From positions 1,674,001-1,738,000 of the forward strand of contig SCHM01000003.1 of assembly GCA_004123355.1 (NCBI GenBank): a stretch of 64,000 nt of DNA. The letters are read 5' to 3'. This document shows, one piece after another, positions 34,986-47,300 of the stretch. The notes beneath the pieces are model-generated. The model was given only the letters and a program-made list of their open reading frames with translations, did no database searches and had not been told where the DNA came from. Position numbers and translations under genes: made by a program. This DNA is from Amphirosellinia nigrospora. Lineage: Eukaryota > Ascomycota > Sordariomycetes > Xylariales > Xylariaceae. Positions within the stretch are counted from its first letter, which is position 1. Each line of letters starts with the position of its first letter.

Positions 34986-35375
34986 CCATTTCCACATTTT
35001 ATAATATTAAACGCGTAGTTTAGTTTAGCTTAGTTAATTGTTTAATTTAATAACTATAATTTTAAATAAAATAATAAAAACTAAAAATTATAATTTAGCT
35101 ATTTTTTAGTTAGAATTTTTTAAAAACAACGTATTAAATATAATTATAGTATTAGCTATTTCATTGCTATAGTTCGAACGGGCATACTAAGCTTTACTAC
35201 GCGAATTATAGCTTCTGCGCGCTTTTTTAATCTATAGATAGTATCGTTAAAAAGAGCAAAAAAAAACGAATTTAATAATAATAAAAAGTTAATTATGGGA
35301 GTAAAAGTGATAGAGGAATTACAATACACGCGTGGGAAATTAGCTCTTAAAAAGTCGCGTAAATGAGGTGGCTGG

Positions 35376-35416
35376 GTGGTCCGTGAGGGGACGGTCCGTG
35401 GCGTATCCACTTTACT
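35376..35416 (-). repeat. Right terminal inverted repeat (41 bp)
   Basis: Exact reverse complement of the left repeat, followed by TA at 35417-35418. Confidence 0.9.
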
Positions 35417-35538
35417 TACGCTATGCAATTTTTATCTACTTTCCCCTCATTATTATCCTTTCCCCTAAAGATAATCCACTCGCATACTAACTCTAGCTAA
35501 CCCATCCCCGCCACTGCTCCTCGCCTGCACCGCCCGCA

Positions 35539-37651
35539 TCACCCAAGTGTCTTCTCCACCTTAACCAGCAACACGCCAGCACTAACCCTCCCCTTTGCCG
35601 TAAACAGCCTCACAAAGCGATACCCCGAGCGCAGGCGATCAAGCCGAACACAAGCCCAAGCAGCGAGGTCGTCGCGCCCAATTTCATCGTCCTTGACGAG
35701 GAAGCGCACAAATGTGAGTTCCGGTACGACACCCTCGACGCCCTCAAACGCGAGCACCTCGCCCTTGAAGTCCGGGTGCACGCCCTTTTGGGTGCGCGTG
35801 CGCGCCTTGTACTCGCCCTCCTTGGCACGCGAGTCCTCGTGCTTCGTCTGGGCCGGCTCCGTATGCAGCTCGACTTTCACGTAGGGTTTGAACCCGCTAA
35901 TTTTGTCGTCCTTGTGTGGGAGTGGTAGGTCCTGCGCTGCGTACACGGTGATCTTTAGGCCAAGGGTGTAGTGTAGGACCACAGCTGTGGCGCCGTCGTC
36001 CACTGCCGTCGTGATGGAGCCAGCCTCTGCTGCTTCGCTGGTGATTTTCTTGGTCCCGCGATACCCGCTGGGTTTGAGCACGTAGCCGCCTGTGTTGGCG
36101 AACATGCCCTCGTTGAGCATCATGCCTTCGTCCCATTTCTGCCAGTTCAGCGCGACGATTTGGATGCCTTTGCGCCACTGTAGTTTAGTTGCCGTTAGCG
36201 TGTACTTCCCAGCTCCCCATTTAGCATCCATGAAGTATTCATTCAGTAGCCCAGAACGTAAAATAGAGCGACTAAGATAGAAGAACTGTCAATAGAGAAT
36301 TACTTACGAATACAGGTGGATCTAGATTTGAGGATTGGATGCGCATCCCGAAGGATAAGTTCTCATCATGTAATGCCTATTGTGCTCGAATAGTAAATGT
36401 GCATTTTTATCATGCACCTCCTCGACCCTGCCCTCCGACAGTGCAAATATGTGCGTCGGCATCGACGCCTCTGGTTGCGTCAGCGACTTAAATGACACAC
36501 CGCGCATGTATATGCCAAGCGTGGACAACGCCTGGATGATTTTAGACGGCTTCTTAGCCTTCGCCTGGGCCTCGGGGGCAGACTATCCCTAGCCCCATCA
36601 TCATCGACAGCTGGAGGAGAAGCACCAGGCGGTGCGTATTTCACCTTGACTAGAATTTTCTGACGTAGGTCCCCGGGGACGGGAGGCACTGCGCGTCCTC
36701 GCTCGGCTTGGGAAGTAAGTAATTTTTCCAGGTCTCGTTCATGATCTGGACCATCAGCTCCTGCTGCTGGCTGCTGCAGTGCACCTCCAGACTGACGATC
36801 ACGGGTAAGTCGGAGACTACGAAGGCGTAGTCCCGGATCGCCTCGCAGACGTCGCGGAATGATACTTCCTTGGTTAGAGTGTACCCGTGTAGAACCCTCG
36901 GCTCTATCGCTACCGCCTTGGGCCGGAGATGTTCTCCGTAGACGTCGTGCCATCAACCACATTCCCCTGCGCCTCCTTGGGTGCGTCTTCTGCAGTTTTC
37001 TCCTCTTTATCAGATGTTAGTTTGCTGCCCAGTGAAGTCTTCTCCAAGCGATTAGTGAGCGACTGAGGGAATTTAGACGCGATCCGCTGCCTTCGACTGA
37101 GCCCCTTGACCCCTTCTTCTCCCCCGACGAACTATCACTACTACTACTACTGGAAGAACCCGACTCGGAATCCGAATCGTCGCCATCCCAGACATCGATC
37201 TCGACACAACGACACCCCGCAGCAGCACGTTCTTGTACGCGTCGGCATCCGAGTCACTGTTCAGCTGGTTCCCCGTGAGATACGTGTTGTGGCTGGAGCT
37301 GATGTAGTAGCTCGACAGCGGCCAGGAGAGGTCGCTCTCCTCGGGCGGCGCCTGGGCGTCTGCTGCCGGGGAGGTCATGTACACCAGAAAGCCGCCAAAG
37401 TCGAGCCCCTCCTTGCCGGCGATGGCGCCCGAGGCCTCTGTTACTTTGTCCGCCTGCCGGTGGTGCAGGAAACTGATGAGCTGGTCGCGCTGCCATGTCT
37501 TCTCGGGCCCTGCGTGGGCGTTGAATATCCGCTCTAGATAGGGTAGCACTGAGGCGTTGACGTCCGCTATCACGCGGTTGGGAGAGCTCGGCTGGTCACT
37601 GCTGGGCGGCGTGGGGCTGTTCGCCGGAGAGAGGGGTGTGGTCTCCGCCAT
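35539..37651 (-). pseudogene. Phosphoinositide-specific phospholipase C (X, Y and C2 domains), frameshifted
   Basis: PI-PLC of fungal delta type, hydrolysing phosphatidylinositol phosphates at the plasma membrane to diacylglycerol and inositol phosphates. N-terminus [13 protein letters not shown] at 37651, then an EF-hand-like helical region, then the X-domain core [20 protein letters not shown] with the first catalytic His. In other frames: [15 protein letters not shown] (second half of X), a Ser/Asp-rich insert, the segment around VIVSLEVHCSSQQQELMVQI, then the Y domain FEHNRHYMMRTYPSG, a short intron, and VALNWQKWDEGMMLNEGMF. The C2 domain runs from LGLKITVYAAQDLP to the end at 35539. At least three frame changes occur between 36950 and 37200, beside repeats such as TACTACTACTACT. 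Domain order is complete, so it is either recently broken or mis-assembled. It lies directly beside the AT-rich element. Confidence 0.85.
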
Positions 37652-38585
37652 TGCGAGGGTCAACGGCCTGATGACGTTTTGAGACGGCTGCACGAGCTGT
37701 GGGAGATGGAATCTCACTACCTATAGTGATCAAATTTATAAAATCCAAAGAGGAGAATAAACAGTGATTTCACGACTTCACTCCAGTGCGAAGTAAACAA
37801 ACGAGGTTGCACAAAATAGCTACCTGATGCAGCAGTGTGACGTCTGTAATGACGCCAAGTCTTTTGGCGAACCCCATCCTCAGACCACCTGAACAGGGAC
37901 ATCTTCAATTAAATAATTGAATAGGAAAACCTGACTGGCTACTAGGTCAGGTAGTTCCGCCCTGCGTAATCATCTATTGAGGAGCCATTCCACGTCGGTT
38001 AGAGTCGAATTGTAGCCCAATCATGGACAGCATTCGTGGCAGCCAAGTAGCAGCTGGCGATTACCTTAGCTCCCTAGGCCCACTCCAGGCCGCTGAGCCT
38101 GGAGCCCAGACCTGCAACCTGCAATGCTATGGGGTAGTGGGTTATGTAATTTGACCCATACCTAAGACAGGTAGGCCTACAGTGGAGAGGTTCAACAGTC
38201 AGAAAGAAGACGGATGATGCCTATCATCAGCCTCCAACCCCCATCATGCAGGTAGATGAAGACCTCGCAAAATGTTGGAGATATGGGGTTAGGGACGCGG
38301 GTTTTCTTCGGTTGATCAAGCAAATCATCAGGATAATATTACTTTAATGATACAACTTATATGACACCAACAAGTCATATATAAAAAGGAAATGTACGGG
38401 TTATGAATGACGGTTGCTAGAGAGCTCCGTGGAAATTATAGTTCCGGACAGTAGAAAATATAAGAAAATAGATGCTGGAATAGAATGCACCACGATAGTA
38501 TCAAAGCTAAACTTTGCTAAACTAACGCACAAACCTCTGTTGCCTTCGTACCCTCCCTCTCCAGTTTTCAATCTGTGCCTCTCGA
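37652..38585. other. Intergenic, no gene seen
   Basis: Promoter side of the PLC gene and unassigned sequence. Confidence 0.5.
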
Positions 38586-39660
38586 TTACTTCGCTCCCCT
38601 CTTCGGGCGCCCTGAAATGCCTTGAGTCGTCCTACCCGTGTCCGAAGATTGTTCTTTTATTTCGCCTCGGCTTGGCAGTGTCCCGAACTCCGGCGGCTGC
38701 CCCGCAAGTCCCCGGCTTGCACGCTCCCTTGTATAAGTTCTACGCGCTTTGGTGCTACGCTGCGGCCCTGCTCCTACTTGCGTGTTGGCGCCCATCTCCT
38801 CGACCATGTTGGATCTAGACGTTTTGGGCCGCCGCCGAAGCTCGCGGTATTCAGTATGTGATGAAGCGCATTCCGGAGAAGCGGTCGGTTTTTGGCCAAC
38901 ACCTTGTCTCTTTGGCGCGTTCTTGACGACTCGTCCGCTGCGAGTTTTGTGAGAAGCGTTCTTTGTTTGCCGAGGCGACACTGGCGACGGTGACGGCACC
39001 CCGCTCTCTGAACTCTTTTCCAGGCTCGGCGGCCATAGGTGAGGCAATGCAAACCTCCGAACTAATCTATCTTGCAGCTCCTTCCTAAATCCCAAGCAAT
39101 CCCAGGCACTTTTTCCTTCTTCCAACTGTTCTTAGTTATATTTTGTGTCGGTGCTATCTTTGATAGTGTGCTCTATGTCCTCGTCGGTGTCTTGCAGGCA
39201 GACTCTGTTCTCCTCGGTAATATGGGGGCGGCGCGGAGCGGTTTGGATGCGGAGGGGGGGTGTGAATGTCGTTGTTATCACCCTTGTCATTATTGTAATA
39301 CCTATAAGCCGATCTAGGAGAAGAAGGGGGGGCCGCATTGTCAGAAAATTGATCCCACAAATCCATATAACCCTGATCTCCGGCCTCGCCAGCGCCAATC
39401 ACTGGCATGGTGGGCCACCCTTCGGCGTGATGTTCTAGCAACCTCAAGGCTACCTGCCGTTGCTTGTATACCGGGTCGGGCATCATATAGACATCTCTTT
39501 CCCTGACCATTATTTCTCGTTCTTTGTATCATTGCTCTCCAAAGCGCTTCCGGTCCCAAGCTGCATATCTTTCTGGGTCGTGTGATTCCGACCTAGGTGT
39601 GCCTGGTTGTGGCATATTTGGTTTGTAGTTATAGAAACAGTATTTTCTTGGTGTTGCCAT
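38586..39660 (-). pseudogene. Uncharacterised Pro/Arg-rich protein, interrupted
   Basis: Not a recognised family. From ATG 39660 the frame gives MATPRKYCFYNYKPNMPQPG, then a hydrophilic stretch to FGEQ, an in-frame TGA, and the same frame continuing as YKEREIMVRERDVYMMPDPV, then a proline-rich part (HTPPPHPNRSAPPPYY), ending at 39154. A second open frame (39125-38586) carries a basic segment TRSGRVVKNAPKRQG and may be a further exon or a separate ORF. The TGA could have arisen from CGA by a single transition. The PPPY in the tail is a possible WW-domain ligand. Confidence is moderate that this was a gene and low for its limits. Confidence 0.4.
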
Positions 39661-40704
39661 TTAGGAATTCAAAAGGAAGGTTTAGTGAGTGACGCACCCA
39701 GAATTAGTTGACCAGCTGGATCGGCTGAATATCTTGATATGTACATACCTATTTAACTTAGGTACCTTGGCAGTTAGCTACTTTATTCATAAAAGGATCA
39801 AAAGCCAGGGCTCGAATAGTCAAATCTGCCTACAACCAGCAGAGCATTAATAGTGTTACTGAACTTCTGCCGATGTTAACCAATATGCACCCCATTCAAT
39901 TCAATCATGGATGCAATTTGAGAGTTGATCAACATGGAAATAAAGCCATTGGCCTTGATGAACCTAGGCATGTCAAAGCTCCTTGATGGAGCCAAACTTC
40001 GTTTCATAGCCTATCAACAAGGTCTATCCTGGTGACATGAGCTGTCTAGGAATGAGGTCAGCTCCTACTTAGCTACTAATAGAGCTAATTGTATAGCTGG
40101 ATCCGACAGACTGATTTTCCAGTACCTATGTAAGTAGCATTCGGCACAACCTTCGCGACCATATTTATTACGTTTTTCCTTTTTACAAAGTTCCAAACGA
40201 GGCCCTGAACTCCACCCGACTGATGGTTTTCTACTTCGCTGACGGGGTGTTTTCTGGGCGAGGTCCCACTGAACCATGCACACCCCAATAGCCTATTCAG
40301 CCTACCCCTCTGACTTGCAGTGGAGTTAAGGTGCCATGGTGCGATTACCGTCAGCTGAAAGTCCTCCGCCATTGTCAACAAAACCGCGTATCTGTTCTAA
40401 TTGGCCAGAATGCAGACAACTTTGAGAAGAACAGATTAAATATCGTTATCCGGTCCCTGGAATGCATTTTTTAAAGGCCACAAAAACACGTAAGCGATGG
40501 GCGCGAACACGTTTACCATATCACATAAGCTTCGCGGCAAGACTGGAGTCCTAAATCGAACAAGGGTAAAGGTATGAGGCTTTACACCGACTAAACGATA
40601 GTTGGAAGTTATAAATACTGAGTTATGCTCCCCCGTCTGAATGTACCCTCTGCTACCATCATCCACAATTGTCGCATCCCGCCATTAACCATAAAATCTC
40701 AAAC
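39661..40704. other. Intergenic, no gene seen
   Basis: Short ORFs only. Confidence 0.5.
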
Positions 40705-41579
40705 ATGCATGTTCTCAGGACCTGTCTCCTCTCGGCGTTGTGCCTAACGTCGACCACGGCAAAATATCTCGTGAGCTACAACGCAAGCGCCGGAGACGAG
40801 CCGAGCGTTCTAGGTCAATTGAACCTCGATGGCTGGCACCGGGAAGACTGGCCCACGGGCCAAAGCCAGAATAGCTCGGTCTACTTCAAGACGGCGACGG
40901 ATCCAGAGGGTGTGCCGGCCGCGCACGTCCACAAGAGCGCCGACTTCACGCGCGCCGAGTACCATATGCTCAAGGACGAGATTGTCGCAGATACGACGTA
41001 CTATATCGGGTACAAGGTCCGGTTCGATGCCGTAGACTACCAGACATTCGTCTGGCAGTGGAAAAACTATGATTCGTCAACTGTTACTCCCGACAATGTC
41101 CCGCGGTTCTCACCTTCAGGAAGGACACGGATGACTCTGATTATCATACGATGTGAGTACTCAAGCCATTTTACGATACTGCGCCCACCGTAAAGTTAAT
41201 ACAAGAGGCCTAGTGTGCTCCAAGTCAACCCCAGCGCCAAAGACGGCGGGGCACTCGTCGTCTGGTCTAAGACCTTGACTATGGGGAAGACGTACACGTT
41301 CGGACTCGTCGTCAACACGTCGCAGAGCAGTGGCTACATCCAACTATACTTTAATGGCGCTCTAGCCACGATGACGGATGCGTCTGGGCAGAAGACACAA
41401 AAGCTCAAGGGCAATTTTTTCCCGGGCGGCGGGAATGCTAACTCAAATCCTAAGATTGGGTTATATGGAAACGGCTTAAACAACAAGGGGGCGGCGGCCT
41501 GCGACTCGTATATATATAACGTTATTTTGGAACTACTCTGGCGAATATCGCGGATATACCTGGTGTGGTCAATGAGTGA
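40705..41579 (+). CDS. Secreted polysaccharide lyase, PL20 glucuronan-lyase type, two frame breaks
   Basis: Beta-jelly-roll lyase that cleaves glucuronan-type polysaccharides by beta-elimination, secreted. ATG 40705 begins MHVLRTCLLSALCLTSTTAK, a signal peptide, followed by YLVSYNASAGDEP. Family blocks: SADFTRAEYHMLKDEIVADT, YYIGYKVRF, TFVWQWKNYDSS, then (frame change near 41105) LTFRKDTDDSDYHT. A 61-bp intron (41153-41213, GTGAGT..CCTAG) follows. After it come VLQVNPSAKDGGALVVWSKT, GKTYTFGLVVNTS, GYIQLYFNG, KLKGNFFPGG, PKIGLYGNG and ACDSYIYNVIL, then a frame change at TTTT (41525) to GTTLANIADIPGVVNE and TGA at 41577-41579. Length is about 250 aa, as expected. The two indels at homopolymers may be technical. 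Family identification is from remembered motifs and fairly sure. Confidence 0.75.
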
Positions 41580-42356
41580 TGGGACAGTGAGAGATATAAG
41601 AGCGGGCGTATGTGCTTGTGGGGAGAAAAGAGGGACAGCCTCATATTTATGTGGTTTCCAGGACAATATACTGAATAGACTTGATGTATTATTACTTCTT
41701 ATTCCCCACACAGGGCAAGTTTGCATGCCTTAAGAGTTCTCAAGTGAATAAATATCTTAGCTATCGGAAACCATTTTAGATGAGCTGAATGCATTCTCTG
41801 AAGTTCGCGTACTGCGGACTTGAAAACGACGGATTGCGATTCGCTTCCGTATTGTTCACATGACCGTCACCCCACGGAGTTTGGACAAGATCCGTGACTT
41901 GAAGCTATTTTCTCAGGGTCAACTTACGTAAAGCTAACATTTCCGCTAAAAATCAGGCTCTAATAACTCGGATTAAAAGCTGCCAATAGGTATTCTGTAC
42001 TCGGTGTTCTTTAAGTGGTTTCTTGTCAGTAGGTAGTTGCTTAGTGTGACAATAAGACCTGAAAAGAAAGAGTTAAGGTCATATTGCTCAATTTAATTGG
42101 TCAAACTTTAAGTCGAGGCATTAGCCACAACGTCTTCGCACCAAAATTGACTGTGTACCTAGGTAGCTTACGTACTTGCAATAGTGAACATGGTCACTAA
42201 CGGGTATATCTGCTTACTAGGGGCTTCGCCCTTACCTCCTAGGTACCTACTCGGGGGTCCAGGGGGACCCCTCGGGGATATCATGTGAGGAAGTATTTAC
42301 TGTGTATTATATAACAATACTTAAATCGAAGTGCCTTGACACTTTGATTTACATTG
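41580..42356. other. Intergenic, no gene seen
   Basis: Contains GTACCTAGGTAG near 42155 and CCTAGGTACC near 42239. Confidence 0.5.
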
Positions 42357-42564
42357 TATTTTGTCAGGACCTCACTATCAGGATATGGGGTGATATTGAT
42401 ATCTGTTGTTGCGCAGAGAGTCTAAGGGTCCCTGGGGGCTAGCCCATGGCTACAAACATCTAGGTCCTTTGTTCCTACGGAGTCTATATGAGGCTTAGGA
42501 AGGTGAGTGTTTTGGTGTGTCAGACAAGGTATCGTGAGATCAGGAGATACCTTGTGACATATTT
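42357..42564 (+). mobile_element. Solo LTR-like insertion, copy 3, with 5-bp target duplication
   Basis: 198-bp unit TGTCAGGACCTCACTATCAG (42362) to CCTTGTGACA (42559), flanked by TATTT on both sides; ends are TGTCA/TGACA. Very similar to the 12.7-kb copy but lacks a segment of about 15 bp next to TTTGTTNCTA. Same orientation as the other copies. Young member of the family. Confidence 0.8.
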
Positions 42565-42678
42565 AAAACGGAGCTTCGCCGGCAAAGCTTTCCATTTTAG
42601 TGACAGAATGACGCTACAGAGTATGTAGATAAGCGGCGTAGTGGTGGCGCCACTACACGGAAACAGGGCAACGGTTCT

Positions 42679-43832
42679 TCATACGCTTGGGCATCTCTTT
42701 ACCCATATACAGGCCATCACAACAAGAACTAGCACCGTCATCCCCCCGGCAGAGCCAAGTAGTAGCTTCCATGAGTTTGCTATATCGAGATTTCCGGTTT
42801 CCGGGACCACGCGGAATACATTGGTACCAAACAACGTCTTGGAAGAAAAAGGTTAGTAAGTTAGGACAAGACATCCTGAACAAGTTGATTGATGATCATA
42901 GAATAATAGCTTAAAAGACTCACAGCTATGAAAGTAGCGGGTATAAACACCGATCCCAGTATCGTGAGACTCATGGCCTGCGAACTTGTTTTTCGAGAGT
43001 GTTCAGATATTTCCAGGTTGTATACCATGTCGCGTTGAGAATTGCTCGCACGAAGCTATTTTGATTATAAGGATCGGTTTGCATAATGATACACTGCTGC
43101 GTATTCTAGATCATCTTATGGGCTCTGAAGTAGACTTACCAGAGAAACCATCTGCTCAGCCCGCCGCTGATCTGACACCCGCATTGTCTGTCGTAGCCGC
43201 GTCTTGGTCTGGAGATACTCTATATCATCGTAGAAGCCCTGCAGCTCTTCTTCCGACAACCTAGGTAGGTTGTTTGGTGGACTGGAAGCCGTGCATAGTT
43301 TAGTATACCGGGCCATGACGCTCTTAGCAAAACCCAAGGCAGACAACTCGAAGTCGGCAGTACATCCCAAGGCCATTAACTGATTGTTAACGGTATTGAG
43401 TTTGTATATTACCTTTCCGTGTTCCTTGTATATTTTGTTCTCGTCAGGGTGTCTGCCCCCTCCCTCGGCGGCATCTTTGGCCTTCCCACAGAACAATTCC
43501 ATTTCTCTACTCTGTTCCTCGAACACCCTAAATACCTGTGAGATGACCATGTCGTTATTATAGTCGAGCCTCCCGCATAGTATGTTGAACAAATAGACTG
43601 GGCAAGTCATGATTTTATGCTGGTATTCAGCTATCCTTATCCTAAGCCATTCTCTGTCGTCTTCCCTCGGGACGGTGATGATACACATTGTCGAGTTAGT
43701 AAGGGGTGATATCCTCATGGTAAAAGAATGAGCTTCATTGCGTAGACGAGGTGATTGTGCCGCGAAGACTAAACGGATGATCAGTGAGACTACGATGAAG
43801 CCTATAGGGCGGTATGACGAGAAACAATTCAT
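42679..43832 (-). CDS. CorA-like two-helix membrane protein (Mg2+ transporter-like fold)
   Basis: Fungal protein with a C-terminal CorA/ZntB-like two-helix module. Three exons join in exact phase: from about 43832 down to 43140; 43055-42924; 42837-42679. The first ends YLQTKTRLRQTMRVSDQRRA EQMVSL after a long helix. The second reads SNSQRDMVYNLEISEHSRKT followed by the first transmembrane segment MSLTILGSVFIPATFIA. The third is TLFGTNVFRVV, a short loop, then the second segment GGMTVLVLVVMACIWV. The GMN motif of true CorA channels is absent (loop begins GTN), as is usual in the fungal NLR-associated CorA-like group, so ion transport is not assured. The N-terminus is unresolved: upstream frames at 43860-44330 (DPFHNLITTFRLSHPLAEG; LPLHRDSTDVLWWNGTTSA) probably belong to it, but the joins do not keep phase. 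Confidence 0.65.
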
Positions 43833-43859
43833 TACGTACTAAGCGGTGATTCGTCGTGA

Positions 43860-44325
43860 ATACTGGTATTGTCCTTGATGAAATGGTGGTATCCGGTGCA
43901 AGGTGACGTCCTTCTGCTAACGGGTGTGAAAGGCGGAAAGTAGTGATCAAGTTATGGAAGGGATCTCTACCAATGGAACGGCCCCTTTCGGATATCGGGG
44001 CCAGTTCGTCTACTAAAATGCTGTAGTAATGAATACCAATCAGAGATCGCTTGATGGAAAATCTAATAGAGAGGAGAAATTTATTACACAACGTCGATGG
44101 AGAAGTTGGAATTGGGCGTTTTACTCCTTTGGTCTCTACTCTAAGTCGGTTTTAGTGCGGATGATAGATAGGGGCTTGTGAAGTAGCCGCCACATACAAA
44201 CTGATTGAGGCGTTCATTGAACCCTGTACTTCGTAGTTTGTCCCAAGCGGATGTAGTACCATTCCACCATAAAACATCGGTGGAGTCGCGATGTAGAGGT
44301 AGTACTAAATATTCGTGATTCATTG
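43860..44325 (-). pseudogene. Probable upstream coding segments of the CorA-like gene
   Basis: Two minus-strand frames with protein-like sequence: VDELAPISERGRSIGRDPFH and TTFRLSHPLAEGRHLAP (about 44015-43895), and NHEYLVLPLHRDSTDVLWWN (from 44323). They are in the order expected for N-terminal exons of the neighbouring gene, but no in-phase splice pair could be found by eye. Confidence 0.4.
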
Positions 44326-47300
44326 TTGAATTAAGACTAAGAATGGTGTGATAAACGGATGAAAGAGGCGCTCGGGCAGCTCAGTGAGAGAAGATTGTGT
44401 ATCGACGCACACGTACTACCTAGGTCTATTTATCGCCCTAAGTCTTTCATGTTGAGGCCGTCACCCGTGGATTTCTCTAACGGTAAGGCTGTGCTGAAAA
44501 ACGAATGTGAGATCAGATATGTACAACAGACAGGGGTGCATTTTGATTTTGGCAACCCCTACGTGCCGAGTAATTAGAAATAGTGTAATGACCATGATTG
44601 GGCATACACTATCGAACGTAGGTAAACACATTTCAATACGAGTTTGTCATTTTGATATTCGATTGGCTATTAACGTGGTGCTGGAGAATCCTTCGACACA
44701 GCCGATGAGGTTGCCTTTAGAAAATATCTGGGTAGGTCATACGTCAATCCCGAAGAGAAGCCCCGTGTGTGTGGGCAGCGTCATCTTATGGAACCAGTCG
44801 TCAGCAATTATACAATTTGGGGACTCAATCCATTGACTGCTTATATCATTTCTGCAAGATGCAGGCAGATCACTCAGATATAGCCACAACACACAGTATG
44901 GTTGCCACTTACTCACCTCCCTTCTCGTAAAAGCTGACATCAAGGGGAGGATGCTGTGACTATTTTGGTTACAATTTCCACATGAAATGTCGCGTCAATT
45001 GCTATTGGATTTCAGCATGAATTGGGTAATGACCCCAAATATGTTAGCACAGTGGTACATCCAATAATCAAGAGTCTTGTTTGAAGCAGTTAACCGCTTA
45101 GGTGTTTGTGTTAGCACGAATTATTTTACAATACTGAAGGGATAACATAAATAAAACCTGGATTGTCCAACTTTCCTAATTAGAATTGGCAAAACTAGAG
45201 TATAAGGTCTCCAGGGGTCAAGCGGTGGGAGGATAGAGGTGTTGAATGCAACTAGTTTGATGTTCACCGACTACAAGTGTGAAGGATGATAATGGTGTAG
45301 CGCCCTGCTAAGTACTAGGAAGTTAAGAGTACTGTTAATCACAAGGCTGCCATAAAAGTTCAGAAGAAAAATGGGTATCGTAATCTCGAAGGATTTTTGC
45401 GGCTCAACAACCCTGGGTTGCAAGTGGACACAATTATCATCCCGCAAACTTGTAAAACGTGACATCCGCGAAACTGACCTACGAATGCGAAACTTCAAAC
45501 CATTGATTGCTACTGCACCCTCTGCGATAAATGCCATTCTATCTCATAAGGGGCATCTACTCCAATAATGTCGGAGGTCTGATTCATGGATATCTCGACC
45601 AAAAATAGCCCGCTCAATGAGGTGAGTTGAAAGAAAAAGGCGTAGCCGCTTGACAGCTGCCTAGCATCGAGCCTGCATAGACGCCGCAAGACATGCATGA
45701 AGTATGCAAACACAGCAAATCAGCAAACACGTCACATTTTTGCAACCCAACTACGGCGCATGATGTAACAGCTGCGATACTAATTACATCCCACCAAGCC
45801 AGCTTATATTTATGCTCTCTGTTGAATTAATGGAGGTCACTCTCTTGAGTCTGCGCCACGGCCTCGATGTTAGTTACATATCAATCTACGTATGTGATTG
45901 ACACGCTGTCGCTGCCTTGTTCTACTACAGACCTAGGTGATTAATTCCCGGTTAATTGCATTTTCGATTCAGTCTCTACCTTTTACCTTTGGTCTCTATT
46001 TATATTGGGCACTATATTCCTTTGCCATATTCACACGGTGACCTGTGTATGTTGTTGTAAATAGGATGTTTCGACATCGCTACGAGAACAGGTGTATGTA
46101 ACGCAGATCTACGTGATCAGCAAGACTTGGGGGCTCTGTTTTCTAACTCCACTTACTAATTAATTCATTGGGTTTAAGGTTATAGAAATGGCTATCTATG
46201 CTATTTTAACTCTTGAATAATATCTTTTAAGGCTTCCGTACTTTGAACCCAGGTATGTTTTTAGGGGCACCCAAGGCGCAGGAGGGTATGGCGCATATTC
46301 GGTAAAGCGCTAAACAGGGCTCGGACCCAATCACCTTACGCTTCGACTTGGCCAGCTACATGGCTGGATAGAAGATCGCACCATCTATTGTGCGTGGTAC
46401 CTAGTCACTTCGGATTTATTGCTTCAAAAGCATGGTAGCTTCCAGACCGCTACTATCGTCGTGTTCTAGGACTTGCAAGGGATTCCCCCCTGAAACTTCG
46501 AAGTGAGGCGGTTGCGTTGGCTAGACCCTTCTTGCATTGAAAGCGGGTCAACTCGGCTTCTGGTGGTGGGTATACTGTATGTAACCTTCATTCGCGGAAT
46601 CGAACCCAACTCAACATTTAACTCGGCGGTAGGTCAAGCATACGGCAAGGTAGAACTACTGTAGTGGGAGGGTTACATTTACTCTGCAACAATGGTATAT
46701 CGCTGCATGGTACTTTCGCTTAATGATCCTTAGACAACTACTGGCGTCTGCAACATCGCACGGCAAGAGTATCAATCATCTAGGCTGGGTCGTCTCGGAT
46801 TAGGGGGATGCGAGGCGGTCGCGCGACATAGGCTTCGGTAGATGGACTCGGGTTCATTTGCTAGGAGGGTTAATGGATGGTAGAATGAACTAGGATATCT
46901 TTATTCGACACATACCTTGCTTTTTCCACCACCGACGGTAGTTACGTCAACGAAGCGACGAGTGAACTTTACCCATGTTTGGTGAACGAGTGGTGTATGT
47001 GGTGGGTGATGGTTGGTCTGGAGATACCTACCTAACGAGGGATGCTAAGGGTGTAGGTACGCGAATCCATGTGATGCAATTGTGGCCGTAGTTAGCTATG
47101 CGATAGTCAGACATGTTTTATACCAATAATTGCATATCGAGAATCCATGACTCTCACCACCTGCAGCACCTGGACAGCGCTCAGTTCCCTTCCTATGAAT
47201 TACCTAACCAACTACCTCCCAATCACCTTACACCTGGTTGCGAAACCCCTCCAGCGGCGCGGTTGATGCGTTTCCATATAGCATCAAACTGCTTGTCGCC

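Larger units (their letters stand above)
31330..35418. mobile_element. 4.1-kb AT-saturated (RIP-like) DNA transposon with identical 41-bp TIRs
   Basis: Terminal inverted repeats 31332-31372 and 35376-35416 start AGTAAAGTGGATACGCC and match at all 41 positions. Each end is bordered by TA, the target duplication of Tc1/mariner-class elements; the long TIR and TA fit the fungal Fot1/Pot2 group. The interior is almost entirely A/T, and remaining C bases are mostly followed by T or G and rarely by A, the signature of repeat-induced point mutation at CpA. No transposase frame survives. At about 4.1 kb it is roughly twice the usual Pot2 length, so a nested insertion or a composite is likely. Superfamily assignment rests on ends only. 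Confidence 0.75.

Noticed and set aside
46580-46690. Minus-strand T-arm word GGGTTCGATTCC between TGTAACC and GGTTACA
   Set aside because: Six extra bases separate T-arm and acceptor, and no anticodon arm is present; a chance inverted repeat is more likely.
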